Assembly: GCA_937981985.1 (NCBI GenBank) | Contig: CALJNB010000135.1 | Location: 1-34,897 of the forward strand | Source of the DNA: an uncultured bacterium | GTDB taxonomy: Bacteria; Myxococcota_A; Bradymonadia; Bradymonadales; Bradymonadaceae | Direction: 5' to 3' | Length of the DNA: 34,897 nt | Shown here: positions 15,458-24,350 of the stretch, piece after piece | Numbering within the stretch: position 1 is the first letter of the stretch | Layout of the letters: every line of letters begins with the position of its first letter | Made by a program: the position numbers and the translations under genes | The notes under the pieces: model-generated | What the model was told of the DNA's origin: nothing | The model's database searches: none | The model's input: only the letters and a program-made list of their open reading frames with translations

Positions 15458-15873
15458 TATACTTCTCCTTGTTGTATTTTAATATTCTTAGGCTTCGCTG
15501 CTTCGTCCCAATCAAGAACTAGCTCTAGGAATCCATTCTTAAAGTTGGCGTGAATCGTTTCGACATTTACGGTCTTTGGTAATGAGAAGGTTCTTTCAAA
15601 ATTCATAAAGATCCGTTCTTGACGATGGAGCCTTTCACTCTCATTTAATTCCTGATTCTTTCGTTCACCGCGAATTGTAATTTGATTTTTCACGGCGGTA
15701 ATTTCTACTTCTGAGATATCAAATCCAGGAATCTTGCTCCGAACCAAATAGCGTTCTCCATCCTCGTAAACATTCACCTTTAGGGTTGTCTGGTTTTGAG
15801 GCTTCGGTGAGGTCATTTCAAAAAAATTCCTTCGAAATTGAGTAAAGGGATCCTGTGTTAATGAACGATGCAT
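15457..15873 (-). CDS. Hsp20-family small heat-shock protein (first of pair)
   Basis: A 138-residue small heat-shock protein. After an N-terminal arm with 'DPFTQFRRNFFEM' comes the alpha-crystallin domain, from 'LKVNVYEDGERYLVRSKIPG' through 'VEITAVKNQITIRGERKN' to 'ANFKNGFLELVLDWDE'. It ends 'KPKNIKIQQGEV', with an I-K-I tail of the kind used for oligomer assembly. It leads a two-gene operon whose products may co-assemble. An excellent AAGGAGG site lies on the minus strand (15885-15879). A candidate promoter lies about 70 bases upstream. Confidence 0.94.
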   Translation of the reverse strand: MHRSLTQDPFTQFRRNFFEMTSPKPQNQTTLKVNVYEDGERYLVRSKIPGFDISEVEITAVKNQITIRGERKNQELNESERLHRQERIFMNFERTFSLPKTVNVETIHANFKNGFLELVLDWDEAAKPKNIKIQQGEV

Positions 15874-15940
15874 ATCTTCCTCCTTTGGGGATGATGAGTT
15901 TCTACGAAGACCGACACCTCGTCAGTCGCTTTCACTAACA

Positions 15941-15967
15941 ATCTTAAACACGGCATTTTATCGTCAA
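15941..15967 (-). promoter_or_regulatory. Candidate promoter for the Hsp20 pair
   Basis: On the minus strand TTGACG (15967-15962) and TAAGAT (15946-15941) are separated by 15 bases. The -35 is good, but the spacer is short and the -10 only 4/6. No CCCCAT-type heat-shock -10 was seen, so heat control is not shown by sequence. Confidence 0.3.
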
Positions 15968-16047
15968 GATATTTTTTTCAAAAACTTCTGCCGATGAGTT
16001 ATCGCCAGTTGGATCTTGGCGGCTTTAAAAAAGGAAAGACCGAAATA

Positions 16048-18627
16048 TCAGGAGAATATTCTTTCCAAACCTTCCGCAGTAATCTCGACGCCTTCGGGTT
16101 TGGTTACCGCAAAAACAACATTCTCGAAGTTGAAATAATTCTTCGCAAAATTGACGATAGCATCCTTAGTTACCGCCTCGATATCATCGGCATAACGGAG
16201 GGTTCGATCAAAATCTTTCGCGTATAATTCATCCAAAGCAAATGCCATAGACCGCGTTCCATTTCGTTGAAGCCCGATGTCATGGGTCCCGGCGAGATAG
16301 GTCTTGGCGCGACTGATTTCCTCATCGCTTACGTCATTTGCAAAACGTTTGAGTTCGCTAACAATACCTGAAATAGCTTGTTCAACTTTCTCTGGACTCG
16401 TGCCGATATTGACCATGAAGGCAGAACGTTCGATGCCTAATAGCATGTTTGAATAGACCGAGTACGCCAACGATTGCTTATCACGAAGCTCCATAAAAAG
16501 TCGTCCGCCTTGCCCGGATAGAATCGAGTTGACGATTTCCATCGTGTATTGATCGCCTGAACCGATTACCGGTGCATCAAAACCGACAGAAACAAAGGCT
16601 TGCTCGCGATCCAAATTCCCAATATGGAAGTGTCTCCCTTCCACGCGTCCTGCTTCGATTTTAATCGACTTTTTCGGCCCTACAAAATCAGCAAGCGCGT
16701 CTTTGAAATAGGCAATCATTTCGTCGCCGTTAACATCTCCTACGATTGAGACGACCCAAGGAGAATTGAACATCTTATTTTTGAATTCGTTGATAGATTT
16801 ACGTTCTAACCTCGGAACAGATTCTTCGCTGCCGATGCTCGACATAGCGTAGGGATGGTTACCAAAAAATGCCGCCGTAAAACGATCAAAGTTGACTGCA
16901 CCGATTTTGTCTTCTCGTGCCTTGATATCCAGCAATTGAATATGTTTTGAGTGTTTGATTTCTTCTTCATCCAAACTTGGGTTTGTTAAAGAATCGATAA
17001 ACATATCTCTTGTGAATTCAAGGTGTTTGGATAAACCACTCATTCCCATACCGATTGTATTACGTCCCGATATACCATGAATCGAGGTTGCTCTGGATTC
17101 GGCCTCGGTAGCGAACGCCAGCGCGTCGTGGGTTGAGTTTCCCTGTGTGAGTAAGTCGCTCAACATCGAGCTAATACCGTTGTTCTCTTTGTTTTCGAAT
17201 CGGAGCCCCCCCATCGTAATCGCGCGAATCGCGAAGGTCTCGACTGAATGGTCTTCTTGAACCAAAATAGTAAGATCCCCGAAGGTTTCGCGACGGATTC
17301 CGGTGGCAGCCTTATTTTCGCTTTTCTGTCGATTTTCAAAACTCTTTCTAATCACGTCTAAAAGTGCTTTCTCTTCCGGCTTTCGATCTTCGGAGCAGAC
17401 CAGTGCAATCGAACAATTTTCGGGTTTAAAATATTTTCTGGCAACACGACGTAAATCTGCCTCGGACGTTTTTGAGACCGCGTTGTAGAACTGTTCCTCA
17501 AAATTCGTATCACCGGTGGTAATGAAAGAACGGCCCAACTTCATGGCGATACCCTCAATCGTCTGGCGTCCAAACACTTCCTGACTTTCTAAAATATTCT
17601 TAGCACGACTAATACTTGCCGATGAAATCGGATTTTCTCCAACCTCCCAAAAAACATCCACCAATGAGTTCAGAAGCTGTTCGTGCGTTTGATCATCTTT
17701 AAGTTGATAATCGGCAACGCCGAGAAAAATACCCGCGTCTTTTGGCGTATATGCGCCTGCGCCTGCAGAAGTCGCTATCTTCTCGCTGCGGACCATCTTT
17801 TGATGAAGCGTTGACACTTCTCCTGATCCCAAAATTACAGAAAGAATATCGAGCGCTGGAATATCTTCATGAAGAATGTTCGGAATGTGGAATCCAACGC
17901 GTAAATGAGACTCCTTCAAGTCTTTGGTTTCGATCGCCACCCGTGTTTCGGTCTGCGTTGGCTCCTTCGGACGGACGAAAGGCGTATAATCAGTCTGTTT
18001 TCCGGTAAAATGTTTCTCGATCATCGCTTTCGCGTTTTCAATTTCAAAATCACCTGCCAAAACCAGGGTCATATTTTCCGGAACGTAATGTTTGTTGAAA
18101 AAGTTCAATACGTCTTTTCGTTCGAACGAATCGACCGACTCTTTGGTACCTATAACCGGCAACTTGTAGGGATGTTTCGTATAGGAGACATCGAATAAAC
18201 ATTGTGTAGCCACCCTTTGAGGATCATCGATTCCGCGCTTTATTTCTTCCTGAATAACTTCTAACTCTCGCCCGAGTTCATCGGCCTCAAACTCCGAATT
18301 TTGAATAACGTCGGCTAGAATGTCGATTCCCTTCTCCATAAATCGACTCGACATCACAACGTAATAACATGTTTGATCAAATGAGGTGAACGCGTTGATA
18401 TAACCACCGGCGCCTTCGACCTCCATCGCAACTTCGCCAGACCCTCTTCGTTTGGTACCTTTAAATAACATGTGTTCGTGAACATGAGCTAATCCAGCTT
18501 CTTCAGCTGTCTCATCGGCACTTCCTACTCCTACCCAAACGTTAACTGCAACCACAGGAGCAGAGGATTTCGGACTAAGAATGACGTTCATGCCATTAGG
18601 CAGTTTATATTGAGTGAATGAGGACAA
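16048..18627 (-). CDS. M16-family zinc metalloprotease, two fused domains
   Basis: An 859-residue protein with two tandem M16 (pitrilysin-like) halves. The first is catalytic: 'GLAHVHEHMLFKGT' gives the inverted zinc motif HxxEH (H48, E51, H52), 'AFTSFDQTCYYV' follows, and the third ligand falls in 'LGRELEVIQEEI' about 76 residues after H52. The second half, from about residue 435, lacks HxxEH and has 'LDREQAFVSVGFDAP' and 'GGRLFMELRDKQSLAYSVYS', the typical R..Y substrate-clamp region of the inactive half. No signal peptide is seen, so it is probably cytoplasmic or leaderless. Such enzymes degrade peptides or process cofactor precursors. The start is TTG with CGGAG six bases upstream. It follows the gene ending at 18696 on the same strand. 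Confidence 0.93.
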   Translation of the reverse strand: MSSFTQYKLPNGMNVILSPKSSAPVVAVNVWVGVGSADETAEEAGLAHVHEHMLFKGTKRRGSGEVAMEVEGAGGYINAFTSFDQTCYYVVMSSRFMEKGIDILADVIQNSEFEADELGRELEVIQEEIKRGIDDPQRVATQCLFDVSYTKHPYKLPVIGTKESVDSFERKDVLNFFNKHYVPENMTLVLAGDFEIENAKAMIEKHFTGKQTDYTPFVRPKEPTQTETRVAIETKDLKESHLRVGFHIPNILHEDIPALDILSVILGSGEVSTLHQKMVRSEKIATSAGAGAYTPKDAGIFLGVADYQLKDDQTHEQLLNSLVDVFWEVGENPISSASISRAKNILESQEVFGRQTIEGIAMKLGRSFITTGDTNFEEQFYNAVSKTSEADLRRVARKYFKPENCSIALVCSEDRKPEEKALLDVIRKSFENRQKSENKAATGIRRETFGDLTILVQEDHSVETFAIRAITMGGLRFENKENNGISSMLSDLLTQGNSTHDALAFATEAESRATSIHGISGRNTIGMGMSGLSKHLEFTRDMFIDSLTNPSLDEEEIKHSKHIQLLDIKAREDKIGAVNFDRFTAAFFGNHPYAMSSIGSEESVPRLERKSINEFKNKMFNSPWVVSIVGDVNGDEMIAYFKDALADFVGPKKSIKIEAGRVEGRHFHIGNLDREQAFVSVGFDAPVIGSGDQYTMEIVNSILSGQGGRLFMELRDKQSLAYSVYSNMLLGIERSAFMVNIGTSPEKVEQAISGIVSELKRFANDVSDEEISRAKTYLAGTHDIGLQRNGTRSMAFALDELYAKDFDRTLRYADDIEAVTKDAIVNFAKNYFNFENVVFAVTKPEGVEITAEGLERIFS

Positions 18628-18633
18628 TATGAT

Positions 18634-18638
18634 CTCCG
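18634..18638 (-). promoter_or_regulatory. Ribosome binding site deciding a TTG start
   Basis: CGGAG on the minus strand lies six bases before the TTG at 18627. The first in-frame ATG is 12 codons further in, inside the conserved start of the M16 domain, so TTG is preferred. Confidence 0.6.
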
Positions 18639-18695
18639 GGGGTTAGATGAGGCGAGCTTACACCAAAACTACCCGCACGAAAATACACGGCCCAA

Positions 18696-19535
18696 TCAAC
18701 CTTGAGCGTCTATCTGCGCTCCGATAAGACGTATTGTTCGAGGGTCCTCTCCGCCAAGCTCGATAGGCGTGCCCGATAATAGCGCATACTCATTTGAGGC
18801 GCTCGGAATTTGGGCAACATAGGTCTCCCACGCTTGCTCGTTAATGCCGTCGTTCTTTATGGCCGAAGAAGCAACTAAAATGCGAGGTGGCGGCCTATTC
18901 CACGATCGATTTTTCAAAATCGAAAGGGCCTTTTCGCTATCACCTTTCTCAAAATAATATTGAGCTCGAACTGCGTCGTAGCGTTCGGAAAGCTTTCCAA
19001 CCTCTCCCTTTTTAGCCAATAAATCTTCCAGACATGCGGAGTCATCGACCCGCCAATATAGCTCTGCTCCCCAACCCAGCCATCGCCAATAAAAAGGATT
19101 TTTTAGTTTCGGATCGGTTTGTTCAAATAAAGACTTGGCTTCAGACCACTTTTGATTCCGAATCAGCACAGCCAATATAATACTTTTATTTGCTAGCGCC
19201 TCGCCGCGACTACGCAGCAAATTATGAGTCTGTCGCTTTCCACAGAAATCCTCTGCGAGATCGAAGTATCCTCTATTAAATAGCCAGTTGCCTAAATTCG
19301 TTCGGAAATACAAATGCGAAATGATGAGAAGATTCGGCAGAATAATAAGAGCAAACCCGTAAGACAATCCTTCTTCGGTCCCGATCATAAAACGAGAAAC
19401 TTGCGAAAATCCGGGCATGAAATTTAAAACCGCTCCGATCAGGTAGAGCATTGCTGTTGCAAGACCAAGAGTTCCTAAAAATGATACGGCAACGATGGCG
19501 ACACGTCCTTTCAAATTTTGTTTTTTGCTGGCCAT
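18696..19535 (-). CDS. Membrane protein with TPR-like helical tail
   Basis: A 279-residue protein from the ATG at 19535. Two membrane helices come first ('VAIVAVSFLGTLGLATAMLY' and 'YGFALIILPNLLIISHLYF'). A long helical region follows, with TPR-like alternation of small and aromatic residues: 'LFNRGYFDLAEDFC', 'NQKWSEAKSLFEQTDP' and 'YYFEKGDSEKALSILKNRSW'. This suggests a membrane-anchored protein-interaction module. The function is unknown. The frame stays open upstream to an ATG at 19604 and a GTG at 19622. I prefer 19535 because the basic 'KKQNLKGR' leads directly into the first helix, but ribosome sites are weak at all three. It probably shares an mRNA with the M16 protease, 68 bases downstream. 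Confidence 0.75.
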   Translation of the reverse strand: MASKKQNLKGRVAIVAVSFLGTLGLATAMLYLIGAVLNFMPGFSQVSRFMIGTEEGLSYGFALIILPNLLIISHLYFRTNLGNWLFNRGYFDLAEDFCGKRQTHNLLRSRGEALANKSIILAVLIRNQKWSEAKSLFEQTDPKLKNPFYWRWLGWGAELYWRVDDSACLEDLLAKKGEVGKLSERYDAVRAQYYFEKGDSEKALSILKNRSWNRPPPRILVASSAIKNDGINEQAWETYVAQIPSASNEYALLSGTPIELGGEDPRTIRLIGAQIDAQG

Positions 19536-19795
19536 GCTTATCCGAGAAAAGTAAAGTGTCCGCCAAACAATAAGAATTACAAGATTTTTTCTAAACCAAA
19601 ACATCTTAGCAATTGAAGCCACATAAACCTAATCCGGGTTGAGACCGCTACCTATCTTGGATAAGACCTTTTAGATTGATGATGAGCGAAGGTTTGAGGA
19701 TTAAACTCTAATTAGGTAAAAAAAACAGATTTTTGCATTCGAAAGTACTATTGAAAATGGTACGAAACGAATCTAGACGATAAGCGCAAGATGCC

Positions 19796-20488
19796 ATGAA
19801 CTTCCAACTAGAAATTGACCTTGTCGACGCTTTTCGGAATCATCTGGATCTCTTCCTTCCAGACGGAGCGTCTGTCGGACTTTGCAAAACCGAAAAACGA
19901 ATTCGAGGTAATCGTTTCACCGATCTCACCTTACGAGATTTTGACGGCGTAATTTCACTTTCCGATCGTAAAAATCTTCGGAAAATCACCAGCTGGCTTC
20001 AACGTCAACTTGCACGCACGACACACAAGCCGATGGACGCCGAAAAACTATGTGAGGGTTTTGTACCCAAGACAAAAGCGCGTCGTCTCAAACAAATTCA
20101 ATCCCTCATACGCTGGGGATTCATGACAGAGGTAGACGGAAAAGTACAAACAACTCAAGTCATTCAAGAGTTATCCCCCAGTCATACCGTAGCTTTTGAA
20201 GCCAAAGTAAAAGATTGGAAAAAGGCCGTAATTCAAGCCAGAAACTATCGGCGATTCGCAAACGAATCATGGGTAATCATGCCGCCTTCTTTTGCCACCC
20301 ACGACGAATTAATAACCCATTGCGCTAATGCAAAAGTAGGTCTTGCCGTCATTGGGTCCGCGGGAGTTGAAAAAGTACTTCACGCGGTAGTTGCATCAGA
20401 TACTATTGCGCGCCGAACGTTTCGAATAAATATGCTTGTCGATTATACCCGTCACGCTGAGTCGGACCGTTGGTTTTTCATCGAATAA
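19796..20488 (+). CDS. PD-(D/E)XK nuclease-like protein with winged-helix insert
   Basis: A 230-residue protein of no firm family. Residues ~145-180 read 'VAFEAKVKDWKKAVIQARNY' then 'WVIMPPSF': the E-x-K followed by W..A..QA.NY and a later 'vimP' strand is typical of PD-(D/E)XK restriction-like folds. An earlier 'NRFTDLTL' (~38-45) could give the active-site Asp. Between these parts, residues ~75-125 ('AEKLCEGFVPKTKARRLKQI', 'LIRWGFMTEVDGKVQTT') look like a winged helix that would bind DNA. The end ('KVGLAVIG') fits the last core strand. It may be a DNA-cleaving or DNA-binding protein; there is no methylase or helicase partner nearby. No strong ribosome site precedes the ATG. Confidence 0.72.
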   Translation: MNFQLEIDLVDAFRNHLDLFLPDGASVGLCKTEKRIRGNRFTDLTLRDFDGVISLSDRKNLRKITSWLQRQLARTTHKPMDAEKLCEGFVPKTKARRLKQIQSLIRWGFMTEVDGKVQTTQVIQELSPSHTVAFEAKVKDWKKAVIQARNYRRFANESWVIMPPSFATHDELITHCANAKVGLAVIGSAGVEKVLHAVVASDTIARRTFRINMLVDYTRHAESDRWFFIE

Positions 20489-20507
20489 ATTTCTGAAGTC
20501 TATTTGT

Positions 20508-20873
20508 TTATTCGAATTCGTCAGCCGCTAATTCGCGTTGTGCCTTCTTAGTCATTCCAGAAACCACTCGTTCGTATGAATGATCAATCCAGGTTTTGAT
20601 AAAATCCTCTGATACTGAACCATCAAATATGATCGTGTTCCAATGTTTTTTACTCATATGATAACCGGGGCGAACCGCTTCATATGCTGCTCGAAGCTCG
20701 ATCGCCTTTTCGGGGTCGCACTTCAAGTTCATCCGTAGCGGAACATCATCTAACGAAACGAGGGCAAACATCTTCCCCATGACCTTGAATACAAGAAGAT
20801 CTGGACTAAAAGGAAAACTCTCTTCGGAGCCCCTTTTTCCTAAGAGATACTCTTGTAACTTTTCTAAATCCAT
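20508..20873 (-). CDS. MmcQ/YjbR-family protein
   Basis: A 121-residue protein that aligns by eye with the YjbR/MmcQ fold: 'GSEESFPFSPDLLVFKVMGK' at the start, 'MFALVSLDDVPLRMNLKCDP' in the middle, then 'VRPGYHMSKKHWNTI' and a helical end. This double-wing fold resembles DNA-binding domains, but the cellular role is not settled. The frame could start 17 codons earlier at 20924. I chose ATG 20873 because the conserved domain begins there ('MDLEKLQEYLL') and AGGGACGAG lies just before it. It is divergent from selU with a 79-base gap. Confidence 0.85.
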   Translation of the reverse strand: MDLEKLQEYLLGKRGSEESFPFSPDLLVFKVMGKMFALVSLDDVPLRMNLKCDPEKAIELRAAYEAVRPGYHMSKKHWNTIIFDGSVSEDFIKTWIDHSYERVVSGMTKKAQRELAADEFE

Positions 20874-20952
20874 AAAGCTCGTCCCTAATATATAGACGTG
20901 GAAACGCATAGGATTGTTTACCATTCCAATCCCTTAGTCAAACCTGTACTCA

Positions 20953-22014
20953 ATGGTCATGGAAGAACATGCTAAGAAAACAAGCTTTAAAGATATAGGT
21001 CCAAAAACCTTAATCTTTGATGTTCGTACACCCGCAGAGTTCGCCAAGGGACACATACCCGGCGCCATCAACCTTCCGTTGTTTTCCGACGAGGAAAGAG
21101 TCACCGTTGGTACGATGTACAAACAAGAGGGAAAGCGACCCGCGATCCTTCATGGGCTAGATCTGGTCGGTCCAAAAATGAGCAAACTAGTAACTGAAGT
21201 CGAGATCCTGGCCGGAAGCCCAAAAAAAGCGAAACCTTTTGTTGTGCACTGCTGGCGAGGAGGCATGCGTTCTAAAAGTGTGGGCTGGCTTCTGGATTTG
21301 TATGGATTTAACATTTCGATTCTTGAAGGCGGTTACAAAGCTTATCGCGCCTGGGTCAGGTTCCAATTCGAAAAAAGCTTAAACCTCATCGTCATCGGCG
21401 GGCATACAGGTTCTGGAAAAACACTTCTATTAGAAGGACTAAAAGATGCAGGTAAAAATGTCGTCGATTTAGAAGGTTTAGCCAACCATCGCGGTTCGGC
21501 TTTCGGCTCCTTAGGGCTTTCCGACCAACCTACGCAGCAACAATTCGAAAACAAATTGGCGGCAGTCTTGTCTAAGCTTAGTACCGAAGAAATCTGGATA
21601 GAGGACGAAGGCCGAACCGTTGGTAAATGTCAGATCCCTGATATTCTCTTTAAGACAATTCGAAGCGCCCAAGTTATCTTCATCCAAAAGTCGGTTGAAG
21701 CGCGACTGGACTTCTTAGTTGAAATCTACGGCGAGGCGAGTACGAAAGTGCTCGCAGAACGGTTTGAGAACATCAAAAAACGAATTGGCTCGAAGCGCCT
21801 CAGCGACGCGCTAGCCCTTCTGGAAGAAAAGGACATTCGCGGCGCTGCTAGAATCGCGTTGGCCTATTACGATAAGTCCTACACTTATGGTTTGTCACAG
21901 CGTGACCAGGAAAGAGTGTTCTTTCTTGAAATTGGTGATGATGAAAACGATCTAGAAATAGTAACTCATGCTATTAAATTTAACGAAGGATTAAAACATG
22001 ACAGAAAAAATTAG
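20953..22014 (+). CDS. selU: tRNA 2-selenouridine synthase
   Basis: A 353-residue enzyme (also called MnmH or YbbB) that replaces the sulfur of 2-thiouridine at the tRNA wobble position with selenium, using selenophosphate. The N-terminal rhodanese domain runs from 'LIFDVRTPAEFAKGHIPGAI' to the active loop 'VVHCWRGGMRSKSVGWLL', with catalytic Cys about residue 100. The C-terminal part has a P-loop 'IGGHTGSGKT' (~150) and 'VVDLEGLANHRGSAFGSLG', which is diagnostic of SelU. Its last 17 bases overlap selD, its selenium-donor gene, so the two are coupled. An ATG two codons in (20959) is an alternative start; neither has a good ribosome site. Confidence 0.96.
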   Translation: MVMEEHAKKTSFKDIGPKTLIFDVRTPAEFAKGHIPGAINLPLFSDEERVTVGTMYKQEGKRPAILHGLDLVGPKMSKLVTEVEILAGSPKKAKPFVVHCWRGGMRSKSVGWLLDLYGFNISILEGGYKAYRAWVRFQFEKSLNLIVIGGHTGSGKTLLLEGLKDAGKNVVDLEGLANHRGSAFGSLGLSDQPTQQQFENKLAAVLSKLSTEEIWIEDEGRTVGKCQIPDILFKTIRSAQVIFIQKSVEARLDFLVEIYGEASTKVLAERFENIKKRIGSKRLSDALALLEEKDIRGAARIALAYYDKSYTYGLSQRDQERVFFLEIGDDENDLEIVTHAIKFNEGLKHDRKN

Positions 22015-23047
22015 ACTTACTCAATATAGTCATGGTGCCGGATGTGGGTGCAAACTCTCACCTGCAGTCCTCGGGAAGATCCTCGCCAATCAACAAAGCT
22101 CTCCAGATGAACATGAACGCTTGCTGGTAGGTAACGACTCTAGCGATGACGCTGGAGCCTATGATTTAGGAAATGGAACCGCATTACTAACGACCACCGA
22201 TTTCTTCATGCCGATTGTCGACGATCCTTTTGAGTTTGGAAGGATCGCGTCAGCGAATGCAATTAGTGATATTTACGCGATGGGTGGGAACCCTGTAATG
22301 GCGATCGCGATTTTAGGTTGGCCCGTAGACAAAATAGAACCAGAAGTTGCCGGAGAAGTTATCGCGGGTGCTCGATCGATTTGCGCCGAGGCCGGTGTAG
22401 CGCTTGCCGGTGGTCATAGTATCGATAGTCCAGAACCGATCTTCGGGTTATCAGTTAATGGGTTGGTAGATATTAAAAATCTGAAAAGGAACGATAGTGC
22501 TAAAGCTGCTGATGTTCTTTTTTTGACTAAGGCTGTCGGAATAGGAATTTTATCCACGGCGGAAAAGCGTGGACTCTTGAAGGATGAACACAAGGGGATC
22601 GGCGCTAGGTCGATGATGCAACTCAATAGCGTTGGCGCGCAGCTTGCTAAAATTGAAGGCGTGAATGCGATGACCGACGTTACTGGATTTGGCCTTCTAG
22701 GACACCTAGGTGAGATGGCTGAGGGTAGTGAGCTAAACGCAACTATAAATGTGGATAAAGTAAAACTACTTACCGATTTAGACTACTATTTGGAGAAGGG
22801 AGCTATTCCAGGCGGGACAAAACGTAATTTGGAAAGCTACAATCATCGACTCGGAAAAATATCTGATCGCAACCGTTGGGTTCTGGCCGATCCCCAAACA
22901 AGTGGCGGCCTTCTCATCTCGGTATCGCCCCACGGAGTCAAAGAAGTGCAGAAAACACTCGTAAAGGCGGGTCTTGATTCCCATACGGAACCCATCGGAA
23001 CATTATCACGATCTCAGTCAGCAGAACCCCGAATTAATGTCGTCTAA
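21998..23047 (+). CDS. selD: Selenide, water dikinase (selenophosphate synthase)
   Basis: A 349-residue enzyme that makes selenophosphate from selenide and ATP. The active-site segment 'LTQYSHGAGCGCKLSP' matches the E. coli type; residue 16, the catalytic position that is selenocysteine in some species, is an ordinary Cys (TGT) here, so no Sec decoding is needed. Later motifs include 'GNDSSDDAGAYDLGNGTALL' (ATP/metal Asp residues), 'FGRIASANAISDIYAMGGNP', 'AGGHSIDSPEPIFGL', 'MTDVTGFGLLGHLGEMA' and 'LADPQTSGGLL'. The ATG lies 17 bases inside selU, with GAAGG just upstream as ribosome site. The only selenium user visible here is SelU; selA and selB are not in the window. Confidence 0.97.
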   Translation: MTEKIRLTQYSHGAGCGCKLSPAVLGKILANQQSSPDEHERLLVGNDSSDDAGAYDLGNGTALLTTTDFFMPIVDDPFEFGRIASANAISDIYAMGGNPVMAIAILGWPVDKIEPEVAGEVIAGARSICAEAGVALAGGHSIDSPEPIFGLSVNGLVDIKNLKRNDSAKAADVLFLTKAVGIGILSTAEKRGLLKDEHKGIGARSMMQLNSVGAQLAKIEGVNAMTDVTGFGLLGHLGEMAEGSELNATINVDKVKLLTDLDYYLEKGAIPGGTKRNLESYNHRLGKISDRNRWVLADPQTSGGLLISVSPHGVKEVQKTLVKAGLDSHTEPIGTLSRSQSAEPRINVV

Positions 23048-23075
23048 AATTCTTTTATTATGGCGCACGATTGAC

Positions 23076-24221
23076 TTATGGCGGTGACGATTGGCCATGT
23101 TCGTTCTGGCCCCAGCAAATAACCTCGCTAGCTGCCGTGATTCCGCAGACGTGATCATGTCCTGCTGCTAACTCTACAAAATCTGTATTCTCAGGAATCA
23201 GACCTTCGTCGATATCTTCTCCAGAACACCACACGGTATTGTCCTGATCAATATAGCAATAAAAACCTTCACCTATACTAATTCCTTTGACCGGAAAGGA
23301 AATATAAGTGAGACTGCCGGCCCCCCAACAAAACGCATTATTGTCTTCCAAGACGGCACATGTTTGATTTGTAGCTGCACTTATCTTTGTGGATTTCTCG
23401 TCGGGGAAAGCAGAGAAACCACTAGGTATGGCTCCCCAACACTTCACTTCGCCAGCCAAATCGATAGCACAAGTATAATCATCCCCAGACGCCAAGGCCC
23501 TATAAAGCCCTGATGGTGGATCAATCCTGCCATCTGCGATGTTTCCCCAACAGGTCAAGGTCTGATCAAATAGAATCCCGCACGCAAAATTCTTACCGAC
23601 GCTAACCGCGCGAAACCGGCCAGGCGGGGCGACGCTTAATCCACCGCTAAGCTCACCCCAGCATGCAAGCGCGCCATCGGGTTTAATGGCGCAAACGTGT
23701 CGGCTCCCGCCCACAATCGAAACAAAATCACCGAGAGGCGGATTCGTCCTTCCGGAGATGTTCAGCCCCCAGCATTGAGCCTTATTCTGAGCATTAAGAG
23801 AACAACTATACTCATCGCTGCTTGTAAGTCTGCCGCTATCGCGACAACCACTTTCATCGATTTTGCAATCCTCGGTACACGCTAAAACACCGCCCCCGAA
23901 ACCTTGGGTATTACAAGTCTTTGAATTCAAATTCTCCTGATCGCATTCTTCCGAATCGTCGACACGCGAATCCCCACACCGAGCAACATCGATAACGTCG
24001 TCATTGGGCTGCATATCCGATGTTTGCATGTCTGATATTTCCATATCTACCGTTTTTCCTAGGTCATTACTCTGGGGGTCGACATCGCGCTTGCTTGACT
24101 GATTTGTGTCCTCTATTTTTGCGTCCAAGCGGGACGAGTCTCCCATTTGGAAACGAACCCCCTCATCAGAAAGATTACACCCCGAATAAACAAACCCTAA
24201 AGACAAGATCCAGATTCTCAT
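23076..24221 (-). CDS. RCC1-like repeat lipoprotein
   Basis: A 381-residue paralogue of the proteins at 4563 and 24349. The signal 'WILSLGFVYSGCNLSDEG' places the lipid-modified Cys at residue 15. The linker is rich in Asp, Gln and Ser ('DMEISDMQTSDMQPNDD'). The Cys-rich module starts 'CGDSRVDDSEECDQENLN' and ends 'CTEDCKIDESGC'. About seven CWG-type repeats follow ('QCWGLNISG', 'ACWGELSG', 'TCWGNIADG', 'KCWGAIPSG', 'FCWGAGS', 'WCSGEDIDEG', 'ICWGQNEHGQS'). These probably fold as a beta-propeller outside the cell. It converges on selD with a 28-base gap. The ATG lacks a strong ribosome site, but the signal peptide fixes the start. Confidence 0.85.
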   Translation of the reverse strand: MRIWILSLGFVYSGCNLSDEGVRFQMGDSSRLDAKIEDTNQSSKRDVDPQSNDLGKTVDMEISDMQTSDMQPNDDVIDVARCGDSRVDDSEECDQENLNSKTCNTQGFGGGVLACTEDCKIDESGCRDSGRLTSSDEYSCSLNAQNKAQCWGLNISGRTNPPLGDFVSIVGGSRHVCAIKPDGALACWGELSGGLSVAPPGRFRAVSVGKNFACGILFDQTLTCWGNIADGRIDPPSGLYRALASGDDYTCAIDLAGEVKCWGAIPSGFSAFPDEKSTKISAATNQTCAVLEDNNAFCWGAGSLTYISFPVKGISIGEGFYCYIDQDNTVWCSGEDIDEGLIPENTDFVELAAGHDHVCGITAASEVICWGQNEHGQSSPP

Positions 24222-24321
24222 TCAACACACCGCGGTATTAGGAAACAACTCTATACAGATTTACCGTTTTCTTCGGAAGGATACCACGGAACAAATGTCG
24301 CCAAGCCCTTCTCACTGCGTC

Positions 24322-24350
24322 AACCTCGTATCCAAATACAGGATGAGGTT
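24322..24350. repeat. Inverted repeat between two RCC1-like genes
   Basis: AACCTC-GT-ATCC (24322-24333) can pair with GGAT-GAGGTT (24341-24350) across a 7-base loop with a 2-base bulge. It overlaps the stop codon of the upstream lipoprotein gene. There is no T-run on the minus strand, so it may stabilise an mRNA end rather than terminate. Confidence 0.35.

Noticed and set aside
22043-22051. Possible selenocysteine codon in SelD
   Set aside because: The codon at the catalytic position is TGT (Cys), and there is no in-frame TGA.
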